From NCBI RefSeq assembly GCF_002368295.1, contig NZ_AP018248.1:2415977-2479976 (forward strand): a DNA stretch of 64,000 bases. Reading direction: 5' to 3'. Numbering within the stretch: position 1 is the first letter of the stretch; each line of letters starts with the position of its first letter. This stretch comes from Tolypothrix tenuis PCC 7101 (GTDB taxonomy: Bacteria; Cyanobacteriota; Cyanobacteriia; Cyanobacteriales; Nostocaceae). Both the position numbers and the translations under genes were made by a program. A model generated the notes under the pieces. The model was not told the origin of the DNA, did not search any database, and saw only the letters and a list, made by a program, of their open reading frames with translations. Below are positions 45,039-53,632 of this stretch, one piece after another.

Positions 45039-46391
45039 ATGATGTATTCATTAGATATAACTCACGGAACCCTTGCAGATGAGCAAGTTTCCGAATTAGT
45101 TCATGCAGCTTTAGCAGATCCTCAATTAGATGGAAAGCGCATCTTGGTATTAATTCCTGATGGAACTCGTACTGCACCAATTCCCCAAATGTTTCGCTTG
45201 CTGCATCAGGAGTTGGGTAAGCGGGTGGCTGCTTTAGATTATTTGATTGCGCTGGGTACACATAATCCCATGAGTAAAGCACAAATCAATCGCTTGGTGG
45301 GTGTCACAGCACAGGAACGCGAGACAACTTTTAAAAAGGTGCAGATTTTTAACCATCTTTGGCATCTACCAGATACTTTTATTGATTGTGGGGTAATACC
45401 ATCTGCAGAGATCGCAGAAATTAGCAATGGAATGCTAAATCAAGCAGTAGAAGTGCGCGTTAATAAGCTGGTAACTGAGTATGATTTGATTATGATTTGT
45501 GGGCCAGTATTTCCCCATGAAGTTGTCGGTTTTTCTGGCGGGAATAAATATTTTTTTCCTGGGATTGGTGGGCAAGAAGTAATTGATTTATCACACTGGT
45601 TGGGGGCTTTAATTACTTGTTATGACATTATCGGTACGCCAGGAATTACACCTGTACGGCGCTTAATTAACCGCGCTGCTAGTCTGATTCCTACGCCGAA
45701 ACTATGTTTAGCAATGGTGGTTGCACCAGGAACAAATCAGTTAGCAGGACTTTATATAGATAAACCAGAAACAGCTTGGGAAGCGGCGGCGAAACTATCA
45801 GCGAAATTGCATATTAAATATGTAGATCAGCCTTTTAAACAAGTGCTTTCCGTCATGCCCCAAATGTATGATGATATTTGGACAGCCGCTAAAGGAATGT
45901 ACAAGTTAGAGCCAGTTGTAGCTGATGGTGGTGAGGTAATTATCTATGCGCCTCATATTACAGAATTTAGCTATACACATGGCGAAATTCTCGCCCAAAT
46001 TGGCTATCATGTGCGAGATTATTTTCTGAAACAATGGGATAAATTTCAAGACTATCCTGGTGGAGTGTTAGCCCATAGTACTCACTTAAAAGGTATGGGT
46101 ACTTTCGATGCAATTAAGGGAGAACAAGCGCGGATTCGGGTAACACTAGCCACTGGTATTTCCCCAGAACGCTGCGCTGCTCATAACCTGAACTATCGCG
46201 ATCCGGCTACCATTGAACCTCAAGAATGGGCAAACCGCGAAGATGAAGGGATTTTACTTGTACCCAAAGCCGGCGAGATACTTTATCGGTTGACCGGAAG
46301 AGGCAGGGGGGAAGGGAGCAGGGGGCAGGGGGAACAAGCCCTTTCCCCTTATGTGGAGCATAGCGGAACATGGGTACAAGCCCCGCCGTAG
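45039..46391 (+). CDS. LarA-superfamily nickel-dependent racemase/epimerase (DUF2088)
   Basis: 450 aa. It aligns with lactate racemase LarA, which uses a nickel-pincer nucleotide. Expected residues and spacings are present: Asp41 and Arg44 (IPDGTRTAP), His75 (LGTHNP), His160 and Lys170 (PHEVVGFSGGNKYFFPG, 10 apart as in LarA H174/K184) and His186 (16 further on, as in H200). Several LarA homologues act on other 2-hydroxyacids, including D-gluconate 2-epimerases. Behind uxaC and a mannonate-oxidoreductase-like SDR, epimerising D-mannonate to D-gluconate is the best guess. LarB, LarC and LarE for cofactor synthesis are not in the window. The last ~30 residues, from TGRGRGEGSRGQG, are repeat-derived. 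Confidence 0.85.
   Translation: MMYSLDITHGTLADEQVSELVHAALADPQLDGKRILVLIPDGTRTAPIPQMFRLLHQELGKRVAALDYLIALGTHNPMSKAQINRLVGVTAQERETTFKKVQIFNHLWHLPDTFIDCGVIPSAEIAEISNGMLNQAVEVRVNKLVTEYDLIMICGPVFPHEVVGFSGGNKYFFPGIGGQEVIDLSHWLGALITCYDIIGTPGITPVRRLINRAASLIPTPKLCLAMVVAPGTNQLAGLYIDKPETAWEAAAKLSAKLHIKYVDQPFKQVLSVMPQMYDDIWTAAKGMYKLEPVVADGGEVIIYAPHITEFSYTHGEILAQIGYHVRDYFLKQWDKFQDYPGGVLAHSTHLKGMGTFDAIKGEQARIRVTLATGISPERCAAHNLNYRDPATIEPQEWANREDEGILLVPKAGEILYRLTGRGRGEGSRGQGEQALSPYVEHSGTWVQAPP
46303..46336. repeat. G-rich STRR inside the LarA-like reading frame
   Basis: GGCAGGGGGGAAGGGAGCAG-type units lie inside the 3' end of the LarA-like gene and encode its Gly/Arg-rich tail. Confidence 0.7.
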
Positions 46392-46554
46392 AAGGGCGCT
46401 GGACTGGGGTTGAGTACAAGCTCCATCTCAGTTTTCCCCCTCGCTCCCTGCCCCTTTTCCTCTTGCTGACGGTTGACTTTTAACCAATGCCCAATGCCCC
46501 GTGCCCCATGCCCCATTTTCACTAAAACAACTATAATTTCTTATTAAATCTCAT

Positions 46555-46582
46555 AGTATATTTTTATATCTAAAAATATACT
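46555..46582. promoter_or_regulatory. AT-rich perfect inverted repeat upstream of the CBCR-like kinase
   Basis: 12-bp arms AGTATATTTTTA / TAAAAATATACT with a 4-nt loop, 59 bp before the start at 46641. It may be a regulator site or a terminator-like hairpin; I cannot tell which. Confidence 0.45.
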
Positions 46583-46640
46583 GGTACAACTAAGCGTAAA
46601 TAAATTGCTCAATTGAAAAACGTGCAAGCGCAAGGCTCAA

Positions 46641-49600
46641 ATGTTTAAGCACACAAAAGCTCTCACTACCTCAGAATTAAAATCTGCAATTGTCCGCAAT
46701 CCTTTAATAGTTGGACTAGATACTCTGGTGATAGAAGCGATCGCTCTCATGAGCGGTGTGCAGGCTGTTTGTGATGCCGCTAAAGTGGATGAACTTCATC
46801 TCAATGCCAGAGCCAGCTGTGTTTTAGTAGTAAATGATAACAAACTATTAGGTATTCTCACAGAAAGAGATGTAGTAAGCTTGTGCGCCCAGCAGCGTCC
46901 TTTAGAGAATTTGGCGATTCGGGAAGTGATGATTCATCCAGTCATTGCTCTGCATGAGTCTGACTTTACTGATGTATTTTTCGCGGTGAATTTGCTCCAA
47001 CAATACCACATTCGCCACTTACCTATCCTCGATGAGCAAGATCTCGTTGTGGGCTTGCTCACCAATGAAACTCTGAGACAATCTTCTCGTGCTATCAATC
47101 TTTTGCGCTTGCGTTTGGCATTTGAGGTAATGAGTCGTGAAGTGATTTGTGCTGCGCCAGATAGTTCGATATTGGCGATCGCGCAACTGATGACAGCCCA
47201 TCGTGTCAGTTCTGTCATGATTGTCCAAACTGGTGGTAGCGAAGCTGCACCACTCAAAATCCCCGTGGGAATTTTAACTGAGCGGGATATTGTGCAATTT
47301 CACGCCTTAGGCTTGAACCTGGAAACCTGTTGCGCTCACATGGTGATGAGTACGCCAATTTTTGCCGTAAAACCTGAAGATTCGCTGTTGGTGGTGCAAC
47401 AGATCATGGAACAGCGCTTAATTCGGCGCTTGGCGGTGACAGGTGAGCAGGGAGAGTTATTAGGGATTTTGACTCAAAGCAGTTTGCTGCAAGCCCTTAA
47501 CCCCTTGGAACTATACAAGCTAGCGGAGGTTTTGGAAAAGAAAGTAGTACAACTAGAGACAGAAAAAGTACAACTCCTAGAAGCTAGAACTGCGGAATTA
47601 GAGCAGCAAGTAGAAGCCCGCACCACCGCCCTCAAGACTAAAGCAGAACAGGCGCAACTGGTATCTGATATTGCCATGCAAATTCGCTCATCTTTGAGTT
47701 TGCAAACCATTCTCGAAACTACTGTGCAGCAGGTACGGCAATTTCTAGGTTGCGATCGCGTCATCATTTTGCGATTTGAAGAGGATGGGCCCGCCGCAGT
47801 TGTGGCAGAATCGACTAATTCTGCCCTATCTTTGATAGGCAGATGCATCAAAGATGGCTGTTTTCAGAAAGATTATCGAGAAAATTACCGTTATGGGCAG
47901 ATTCGCGTAGTTCAAGATATATACACAACCCAAATGACTGATTGTCATCGACAGATGCTGATCAGTCTCCAGATTCGCGCCAAAATTTTGATACCTCTGT
48001 TGTGTAACGGTGAACTCTGGGGCTTACTAAATGTCTCCGAAAGCGACAAAACCCGTGAGTGGCAACAATCAGAAGTTGAACTGCTGCAAGCTTTATCAGT
48101 ACATTTAGAGATTGCTCTCCAGCAAGCTACTATCCACCAACAATTACAAGAGCAACTGCGCGATCGCCAACGGGCGGAAATGACACTGCAAAAATTGGTA
48201 ACCGGAACTGCGGCGGTTACGGGAGATGACTTTTTTCCCGCCCTAGTGAGCCACATTGCTGAAGCATTAAATGTCTGCTGTGCCCTTGTCAACGAATTGG
48301 TGGGTGACAAACTCTATAGTCTGGGATTCTGGGAAAATGGAGCCTTACAGCCAGCTATTTCCTACCATATAGCTCAAACTCCCTGCGAACATAGTCTTAG
48401 AGACGGGGAATTTTACTGCCAAAGCCAACTGCAAACAATCTTTCCTGATAATTTAGCCTTGCAGACAATGCAGGCAGATAGCTATTTAGGTATTGCTTTA
48501 AAAGACAATCTTGGTAATACAATTGGCAATCTTTGCATTCTCGATAAACAGCCCTTATCACAGCCTAAATATAACGAAGCGATCGCTATTCTCCAGGTAT
48601 TTGCCGCACGAGCCGCCGCAGAATTGCAGCGGATAGCAGCAAACGATGCACTACATCGCTTAAATCAGGACTTAGAAGCAAGGGTAGAACAGCGGACTGA
48701 AGAATTACAAGCGCGAGAAGTAGAACTCCAGAAAATCTCGGAACGCCTGGCCTTGTCGCTTAAATCTGGGGGAATTGGTTGTTGGGAGTGGGATATTTTA
48801 CAGAACACCATTCTTTGGGATGAACGGATGTATGAGCTGTATGGAGTCACTCCACAATCTAATTCCCATATAATCTACGATACCTGGACAAACAAGTTAC
48901 ATCCAGATGACCGGAAACCGACCGAAACATTGCTCCAGCAAGCAGTTTTAGGACAAGCAGAATATGATACTGAGTTTCGGGTTGTGCATTTAGATGGCAG
49001 TATCTACTTCATCAAAGCTTATGGGGTGGTGGTACGAGATTCCCAGGGAAACCCCCAGAAAATGATTGGAGTTCACTTTGATATTAGCGATCGCAAGCGC
49101 GCAGAACTGGCCCTACATAGTAGCGAACAACGCTTCCGGCGGATGTTTGATTCCAATGTCGTCGGGATGCTATTTGCCGATTTTCAAGGGGATATTCTTG
49201 ATGCTAACGATCGCTTCTTGCAGATGCTGGGTTATACCAGGGAAGAGTTAAATGCTGGGGCTATGAATTGGAAAGCCATCACACCGCCCGAATACACCTC
49301 TGCTGATGTGGCAGCGCTGAAGCATCTGAGTCAATATGGCGCGATGAATCCTTGGGAAAAAGAATATTACCGCAAGGATGGCAGCAAGATTCCTGTGTTG
49401 CTGGGGGTGGCTATGCTCCCAGGCTCAGATCGTCAAACTATTTGTGTAGTGGTAGATATTAGCGAACAAAAAGCTGCATTGTGGGAACGCGAACAAGCAC
49501 AGATGCAACTGCAACAGCAGGCCAGACATAAACAGTTGCTCTGGAATATTACCCAAACTATTCGCCAATCCTTAGATATTGGGGTCATTATCAATGCAGC

Positions 49601-51887
49601 AGTGACTGAGGTAAGACAAGTATTAGGAGTAGATCGGGTAGCGCTTTACCGCTTTCAACCAAATTGGAGTGGTGAATTTATCGCGGAATCTGTAACTGCT
49701 AATTGGGTCAAACTTGTGGGATCTCAGGTGAAAAAAGTTTGGGAAGATACCTATCTTCAAGAAACGGAGGGCGGCCGATTTCAAAATTATGAAACCCTAG
49801 TGGTTGCTGATATTGATCAAGCTGGCTTACAGCCTTGCCATATTGAACTGTTGCAACAGTTTCAAGCCAAAGCTTATGTAATTACACCCATCTTCGTGAA
49901 TGAATCACTTTGGGGTTTATTTGCGATGTATCACAATCATCGACCTCATTCATGGACAACATGGGAAATCGAATTATTGCGGCAAATTGCCAACCAGTTG
50001 GCGATCGCAATTCAACAAGCAAGTCTCTACGAAAAAAATCAGTCGGAACTATTGGTGCGCCAGCAAGCTGAAGCCAGAATTGCCCTGCAACTGCGGCGAC
50101 AGCAAACTCTAGGAGCAATTATTGAACAAATTCGCAAGTCTTTAGATCTCAACGAAATTCTGGCAACGGTAACTCAACAGGTGAAAGATTTAATGCATTG
50201 CGATCGCGTCATCGTGTTTCGGCTGTTTGCGAATGGCAGAAGTCAAATTGCAGAAGAAGCTGTATCTGCTGAATTTGTCAGCCTCAAAAACCGCCACTGG
50301 GATAACGAAGTTTGGTCTCAAGACATCCTTGATTTTTACTGGCAAGGTCAGCCCCGCATCGTTCCCGATGTGATGAATGATATCTGGACGCATTGCTTGG
50401 TGGGATATTCCCAGGAAGGACAAATCAAATCTAAAATTGTGGCACCCATCTTACAAGAAGTGCGTAACCAAAATCATCGCTGGGTATCTCCTTGGGCAAC
50501 AAATAAGCTGTGGGGAATTTTAGTTGTTCATGCTTGCCAGGAAAGAAGAGTCTGGAAAAACTCGGAAGCCCAAATTCTGCAACAAATTGCCAACCAGTTA
50601 GCGATCGCAATTCAACAAGCGAATCTGTTTGAGCAATTACAGCAAGAACTCGCTGAACGTCAACAAGCAGAAGCCAAGCTCACGGAAATCAATCAACAGC
50701 TAGCATTTTCTAACGAAGAACTCGCCCGCGCTACCCGCCTCAAAGATGAATTTTTAGCTAACATGAGTCACGAACTTCGTACCCCTCTCAATGCCATTCT
50801 TGGTATGACTGAAGGGCTACAAGACGAAGTTTTTGGCAGCATCAATCAGCAACAACTCAAAGCTTTAGACACCATTGAGCGTAGCGGCTCTCATTTGCTG
50901 GAATTGATCAACGATATTTTGGATGTAGCAAAAATTGAAGCTGGACAGATTAAGCTTGATTACACTTCAATTTCCATCACAAATCTGTGCCAATCTAGTT
51001 TGGCATTTATCAAACAACAGGCATTGCAAAAACGCATCCAGCTAGAAACTAAAATTCCGCAAAATTTACCAAACCTAATAGTAGATGAACGACGCATTCG
51101 TCAAGTATTAATTAACTTACTCAATAATGCAGTCAAATTCACCCCAGAAGGGGGACAAATTACCCTAGAAGTTAACCAACTTGCCCCTGACATCGCTAAC
51201 AATTCTCTTGAGCAACATTTTTTACAAATTGCTGTGAAAGATACAGGTATCGGCATCGCCCAAGCAAATATCAACAAACTATTTAAGCCTTTCATCCAAA
51301 TTGATAGCGCTTTAAATCGTCAATACGCGGGTACAGGCTTGGGGCTAGCATTAGTGAAACGCATTGTAGAACTACACGGCGGTAGAGTGGGGCTAAGTAG
51401 CGAATTAGGTGTAGGTAGTTGTTTTACCATCGAGTTACCCTATACCCCAGTTTTGACCGTTGTAGAAGATACTCAACCTGATGTTACTCCAGAATTTGTT
51501 TGCTCAAACCTTGACCATGCCAGTCCGCTAATTTTGCTTGCGGAAGATAACGAAGCCAATATCAGTACAGTTTCTAGCTACCTCCAAGCTAAAGGCTACC
51601 GCATTCTGTTAGCAAATAATGGTAAAGAAGCGATTGAGTTAGCAACAACTCAGTGCCCTAATTTAATTTTGATGGATATTCAAATGCCCTTGATGGATGG
51701 TTTAGAAGCCATCAAACTCATTCGTCTCGATCCCAACTTAGTTAATACTCCCATTGTGGCACTCACCGCATTAGCCATGAATGGCGATCGCGATCGCTGC
51801 ATTGCCGCCGGAGCCAATGACTACTTAAGTAAACCTGTTAAACTCAAGCAATTGGCTACTACTATTCAACAGCTATTAAGTACCTAA
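46641..51887 (+). CDS. Hybrid sensor kinase with CBS, cyanobacteriochrome-like GAF, PAS and receiver domains
   Basis: 1748 aa, no membrane segments. Two CBS pairs (~15-150, 160-290) and a coiled coil lead to GAF1 (~340-495), with DGCF at 405-408 and the bilin-type Cys435-His436: both cysteines of a DXCF cyanobacteriochrome, 28 residues apart. Then come a GAF-like domain (~525-665), two PAS domains (~700-820, 825-945), GAF3 (~970-1130) with Cys1066-His1067 (QPCHIELLQQF), and GAF4 (~1155-1335), whose matching site is HCLVG. Next are HisKA (SHELRTPLNAIL, His1377), HATPase (LLNNAVKFTPEGG, DTGIGIAQANINKLF, GTGLGLALVKR) and REC (~1630-1745, LILMDIQMPLMDG). A REC-kinase gene lies 31 bp downstream. 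Likely a multi-input photoreceptor kinase. Confidence 0.9.
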   Translation: MFKHTKALTTSELKSAIVRNPLIVGLDTLVIEAIALMSGVQAVCDAAKVDELHLNARASCVLVVNDNKLLGILTERDVVSLCAQQRPLENLAIREVMIHPVIALHESDFTDVFFAVNLLQQYHIRHLPILDEQDLVVGLLTNETLRQSSRAINLLRLRLAFEVMSREVICAAPDSSILAIAQLMTAHRVSSVMIVQTGGSEAAPLKIPVGILTERDIVQFHALGLNLETCCAHMVMSTPIFAVKPEDSLLVVQQIMEQRLIRRLAVTGEQGELLGILTQSSLLQALNPLELYKLAEVLEKKVVQLETEKVQLLEARTAELEQQVEARTTALKTKAEQAQLVSDIAMQIRSSLSLQTILETTVQQVRQFLGCDRVIILRFEEDGPAAVVAESTNSALSLIGRCIKDGCFQKDYRENYRYGQIRVVQDIYTTQMTDCHRQMLISLQIRAKILIPLLCNGELWGLLNVSESDKTREWQQSEVELLQALSVHLEIALQQATIHQQLQEQLRDRQRAEMTLQKLVTGTAAVTGDDFFPALVSHIAEALNVCCALVNELVGDKLYSLGFWENGALQPAISYHIAQTPCEHSLRDGEFYCQSQLQTIFPDNLALQTMQADSYLGIALKDNLGNTIGNLCILDKQPLSQPKYNEAIAILQVFAARAAAELQRIAANDALHRLNQDLEARVEQRTEELQAREVELQKISERLALSLKSGGIGCWEWDILQNTILWDERMYELYGVTPQSNSHIIYDTWTNKLHPDDRKPTETLLQQAVLGQAEYDTEFRVVHLDGSIYFIKAYGVVVRDSQGNPQKMIGVHFDISDRKRAELALHSSEQRFRRMFDSNVVGMLFADFQGDILDANDRFLQMLGYTREELNAGAMNWKAITPPEYTSADVAALKHLSQYGAMNPWEKEYYRKDGSKIPVLLGVAMLPGSDRQTICVVVDISEQKAALWEREQAQMQLQQQARHKQLLWNITQTIRQSLDIGVIINAAVTEVRQVLGVDRVALYRFQPNWSGEFIAESVTANWVKLVGSQVKKVWEDTYLQETEGGRFQNYETLVVADIDQAGLQPCHIELLQQFQAKAYVITPIFVNESLWGLFAMYHNHRPHSWTTWEIELLRQIANQLAIAIQQASLYEKNQSELLVRQQAEARIALQLRRQQTLGAIIEQIRKSLDLNEILATVTQQVKDLMHCDRVIVFRLFANGRSQIAEEAVSAEFVSLKNRHWDNEVWSQDILDFYWQGQPRIVPDVMNDIWTHCLVGYSQEGQIKSKIVAPILQEVRNQNHRWVSPWATNKLWGILVVHACQERRVWKNSEAQILQQIANQLAIAIQQANLFEQLQQELAERQQAEAKLTEINQQLAFSNEELARATRLKDEFLANMSHELRTPLNAILGMTEGLQDEVFGSINQQQLKALDTIERSGSHLLELINDILDVAKIEAGQIKLDYTSISITNLCQSSLAFIKQQALQKRIQLETKIPQNLPNLIVDERRIRQVLINLLNNAVKFTPEGGQITLEVNQLAPDIANNSLEQHFLQIAVKDTGIGIAQANINKLFKPFIQIDSALNRQYAGTGLGLALVKRIVELHGGRVGLSSELGVGSCFTIELPYTPVLTVVEDTQPDVTPEFVCSNLDHASPLILLAEDNEANISTVSSYLQAKGYRILLANNGKEAIELATTQCPNLILMDIQMPLMDGLEAIKLIRLDPNLVNTPIVALTALAMNGDRDRCIAAGANDYLSKPVKLKQLATTIQQLLST

Positions 51888-51918
51888 ATAATTAAACATT
51901 CTTTACCCTGTTCCCTTT

Positions 51919-53046
51919 ATGGCATCGATTTTAGTCATTGACGATGAACCTGATAACTTTGATGTGATTGAAGCATTTTTAAGTCAGCAAGATTACATAC
52001 TGCATTATGCATCTGGTGGAAAAGAAGCGATCGCATCTCTCAACCTATTTCAGCCAGATCTCATTTTGCTTGATGTCATGATGCCGGGAACAGATGGTAT
52101 AACAGTCTGTAAACAAATTAAAGCCATACCGCAATGGCAACCAGTCCCCATTATTATGGTGACAGCGCTCACGGGTAAAGAAGACCTAGCACGTTGCTTA
52201 CAAGCTGGTGCCGAAGATTTTATTAGCAAACCTGTCAACGCGGTGGAACTGCGCGCCCGGGTTCATGCAATGCTAAGGATTAAGCAACAATACGACAAAA
52301 TCCAAAGTTTATCTCATATTCAAGCCAATACCATCAAAGTTTTAGAAAGCACTCTTGATGAACTGCGCGGTAACTTAGCTACTGCTTTACCCCACGAACT
52401 CAATACACCACTCAATGGCATTGTTGGCATCGTCAGATTGCTGATGGATGATCTTGAGAATATGAATCCTGCCGAAATCCGGGAATTTTTAAGCTTGGCA
52501 GATAAATCCGCCCGCAACTTAGAAAAATTAACCAAACAATTCCTGATTTATTTAGAACTAGAGTTATTAGCACAGCAGCCGCAAAACATCGAACCGCAAT
52601 CAACTTACTTTTCCCAGGATGCGATCGCCCCCGCTTTGCAATCTCATGCCCAAAGTTTTCAGCGCAGTGACGATTTAATATTTGCAATTGAGGAAGCTGA
52701 GGTATCTATTTCAAAGCAATATTTAGAAATTATCCTCCATGAATTAGTCGATAATGCCCTCAAATTCTCCCAAACTGCTACAGCCATCAAAATTAGCACT
52801 CAGATCAACAAAGAAATGCTGAATCTCTATATCCATGATTTAGGTAGAGGAATGACAGCAGAACAGATTTCCAAAATCGGTGCTTTCATGCAATTTGAAC
52901 GCAAAACCTATGAACAGCAAGGCATAGGCATGGGCTTAAAATTAGTCAAAAAAATTGTCGAAATTTGTGGTGGTAATTTCTCAATTACCAGTATTTATCA
53001 ACAGGAAACAACAGTTCAAATTGCCTTACCCCTACATCATCAATAG
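51919..53046 (+). CDS. Response regulator fused to histidine kinase
   Basis: 375 aa. The N-terminal REC domain (ILVIDDEPDN, phospho-acceptor in LILLDVMMPGTDGI, MVTALTG, DFISKPVN) is followed by a short HisKA-like helix pair with H-box LPHELNTPLNGIVG (~156) and an HATPase domain (LHELVDNALKFSQ, HDLGRGM, GIGMGLKLVKKIVE). It has no separate DNA-binding output. It starts 31 bp after the hybrid kinase, so co-transcription and phosphorelay between the two are likely. This REC-kinase layout is frequent downstream of cyanobacterial hybrid kinases. Confidence 0.88.
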   Translation: MASILVIDDEPDNFDVIEAFLSQQDYILHYASGGKEAIASLNLFQPDLILLDVMMPGTDGITVCKQIKAIPQWQPVPIIMVTALTGKEDLARCLQAGAEDFISKPVNAVELRARVHAMLRIKQQYDKIQSLSHIQANTIKVLESTLDELRGNLATALPHELNTPLNGIVGIVRLLMDDLENMNPAEIREFLSLADKSARNLEKLTKQFLIYLELELLAQQPQNIEPQSTYFSQDAIAPALQSHAQSFQRSDDLIFAIEEAEVSISKQYLEIILHELVDNALKFSQTATAIKISTQINKEMLNLYIHDLGRGMTAEQISKIGAFMQFERKTYEQQGIGMGLKLVKKIVEICGGNFSITSIYQQETTVQIALPLHHQ

Positions 53047-53094
53047 CAAATATAGCAATCATATTTTATTTATTTAGAATTGTAGGGTACGTTA

Positions 53095-53628
53095 TACCAT
53101 TTTGAAAAAAGAACGCGACAGATGAGTAGGGGCACGGCACCAGTAAGATATTTGATATGCCAAAAGATTATGGATGCCGTGCCCTTACAAAGAATTTATC
53201 TATCTCGGTTAATGATTTTCAACTCTTAATTTGGTTTAGGTAAAAGGTGTACCCCTGCGCTTAGAGGTTGTTTGAAAAGTTTTTCCCTGTGATTTTAATT
53301 GCACTTTTACCCCCCCTTAATCCCCCCTTGTCAAGGGGGGAGACCGGAAAATCCAGTTCCCTCCCCTTTCTAAGGGGAGGGCTAGGGTGGGGTAAAAATA
53401 TTTGATACACTACTACAGACTTTTCAAACATCCTCTTAAGGAAGCTACGCGTAGCATCTCCGCAGGAGAAAGGTTAAGAGTTAAAGGTTTTGTCTTCCCC
53501 TTTTCCCCTTAACCGACAAGTATTGAATTCTCTGTTAGGGCATGGCAACCAAAATCTTTGGGAATATGCAATTATCTTAATGCTGCCATGCCCCTACTCA
53601 TCTGTCCTTTTATTGTTTCAAAATGGTA
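53095..53628. mobile_element. 534-bp element with ~44-bp imperfect terminal inverted repeats
   Basis: The left end (53095-53139, TACCATTTTGAAA...GACAGATGAGTAGGGGCA) and right end (53585-53628) are inverted copies with a few differences. The interior contains no transposase ORF and hosts a second, smaller inverted-repeat element. It ends 4 bp before the stop codon of the beta-helix gene. Confidence 0.65.
53263..53437. mobile_element. Nested MITE with ~18-bp inverted ends
   Basis: Ends AGAGGTTGTTTGAAAAGT and ACTTTTCAAACATCCTCT flank a C-rich/G-rich core (TTAATCCCCCCTTGTCAAGG). TTA/TAA sits outside each end, consistent with a short target duplication. About 175 bp, non-coding. Confidence 0.7.
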
Positions 53629-53632
53629 GGAT

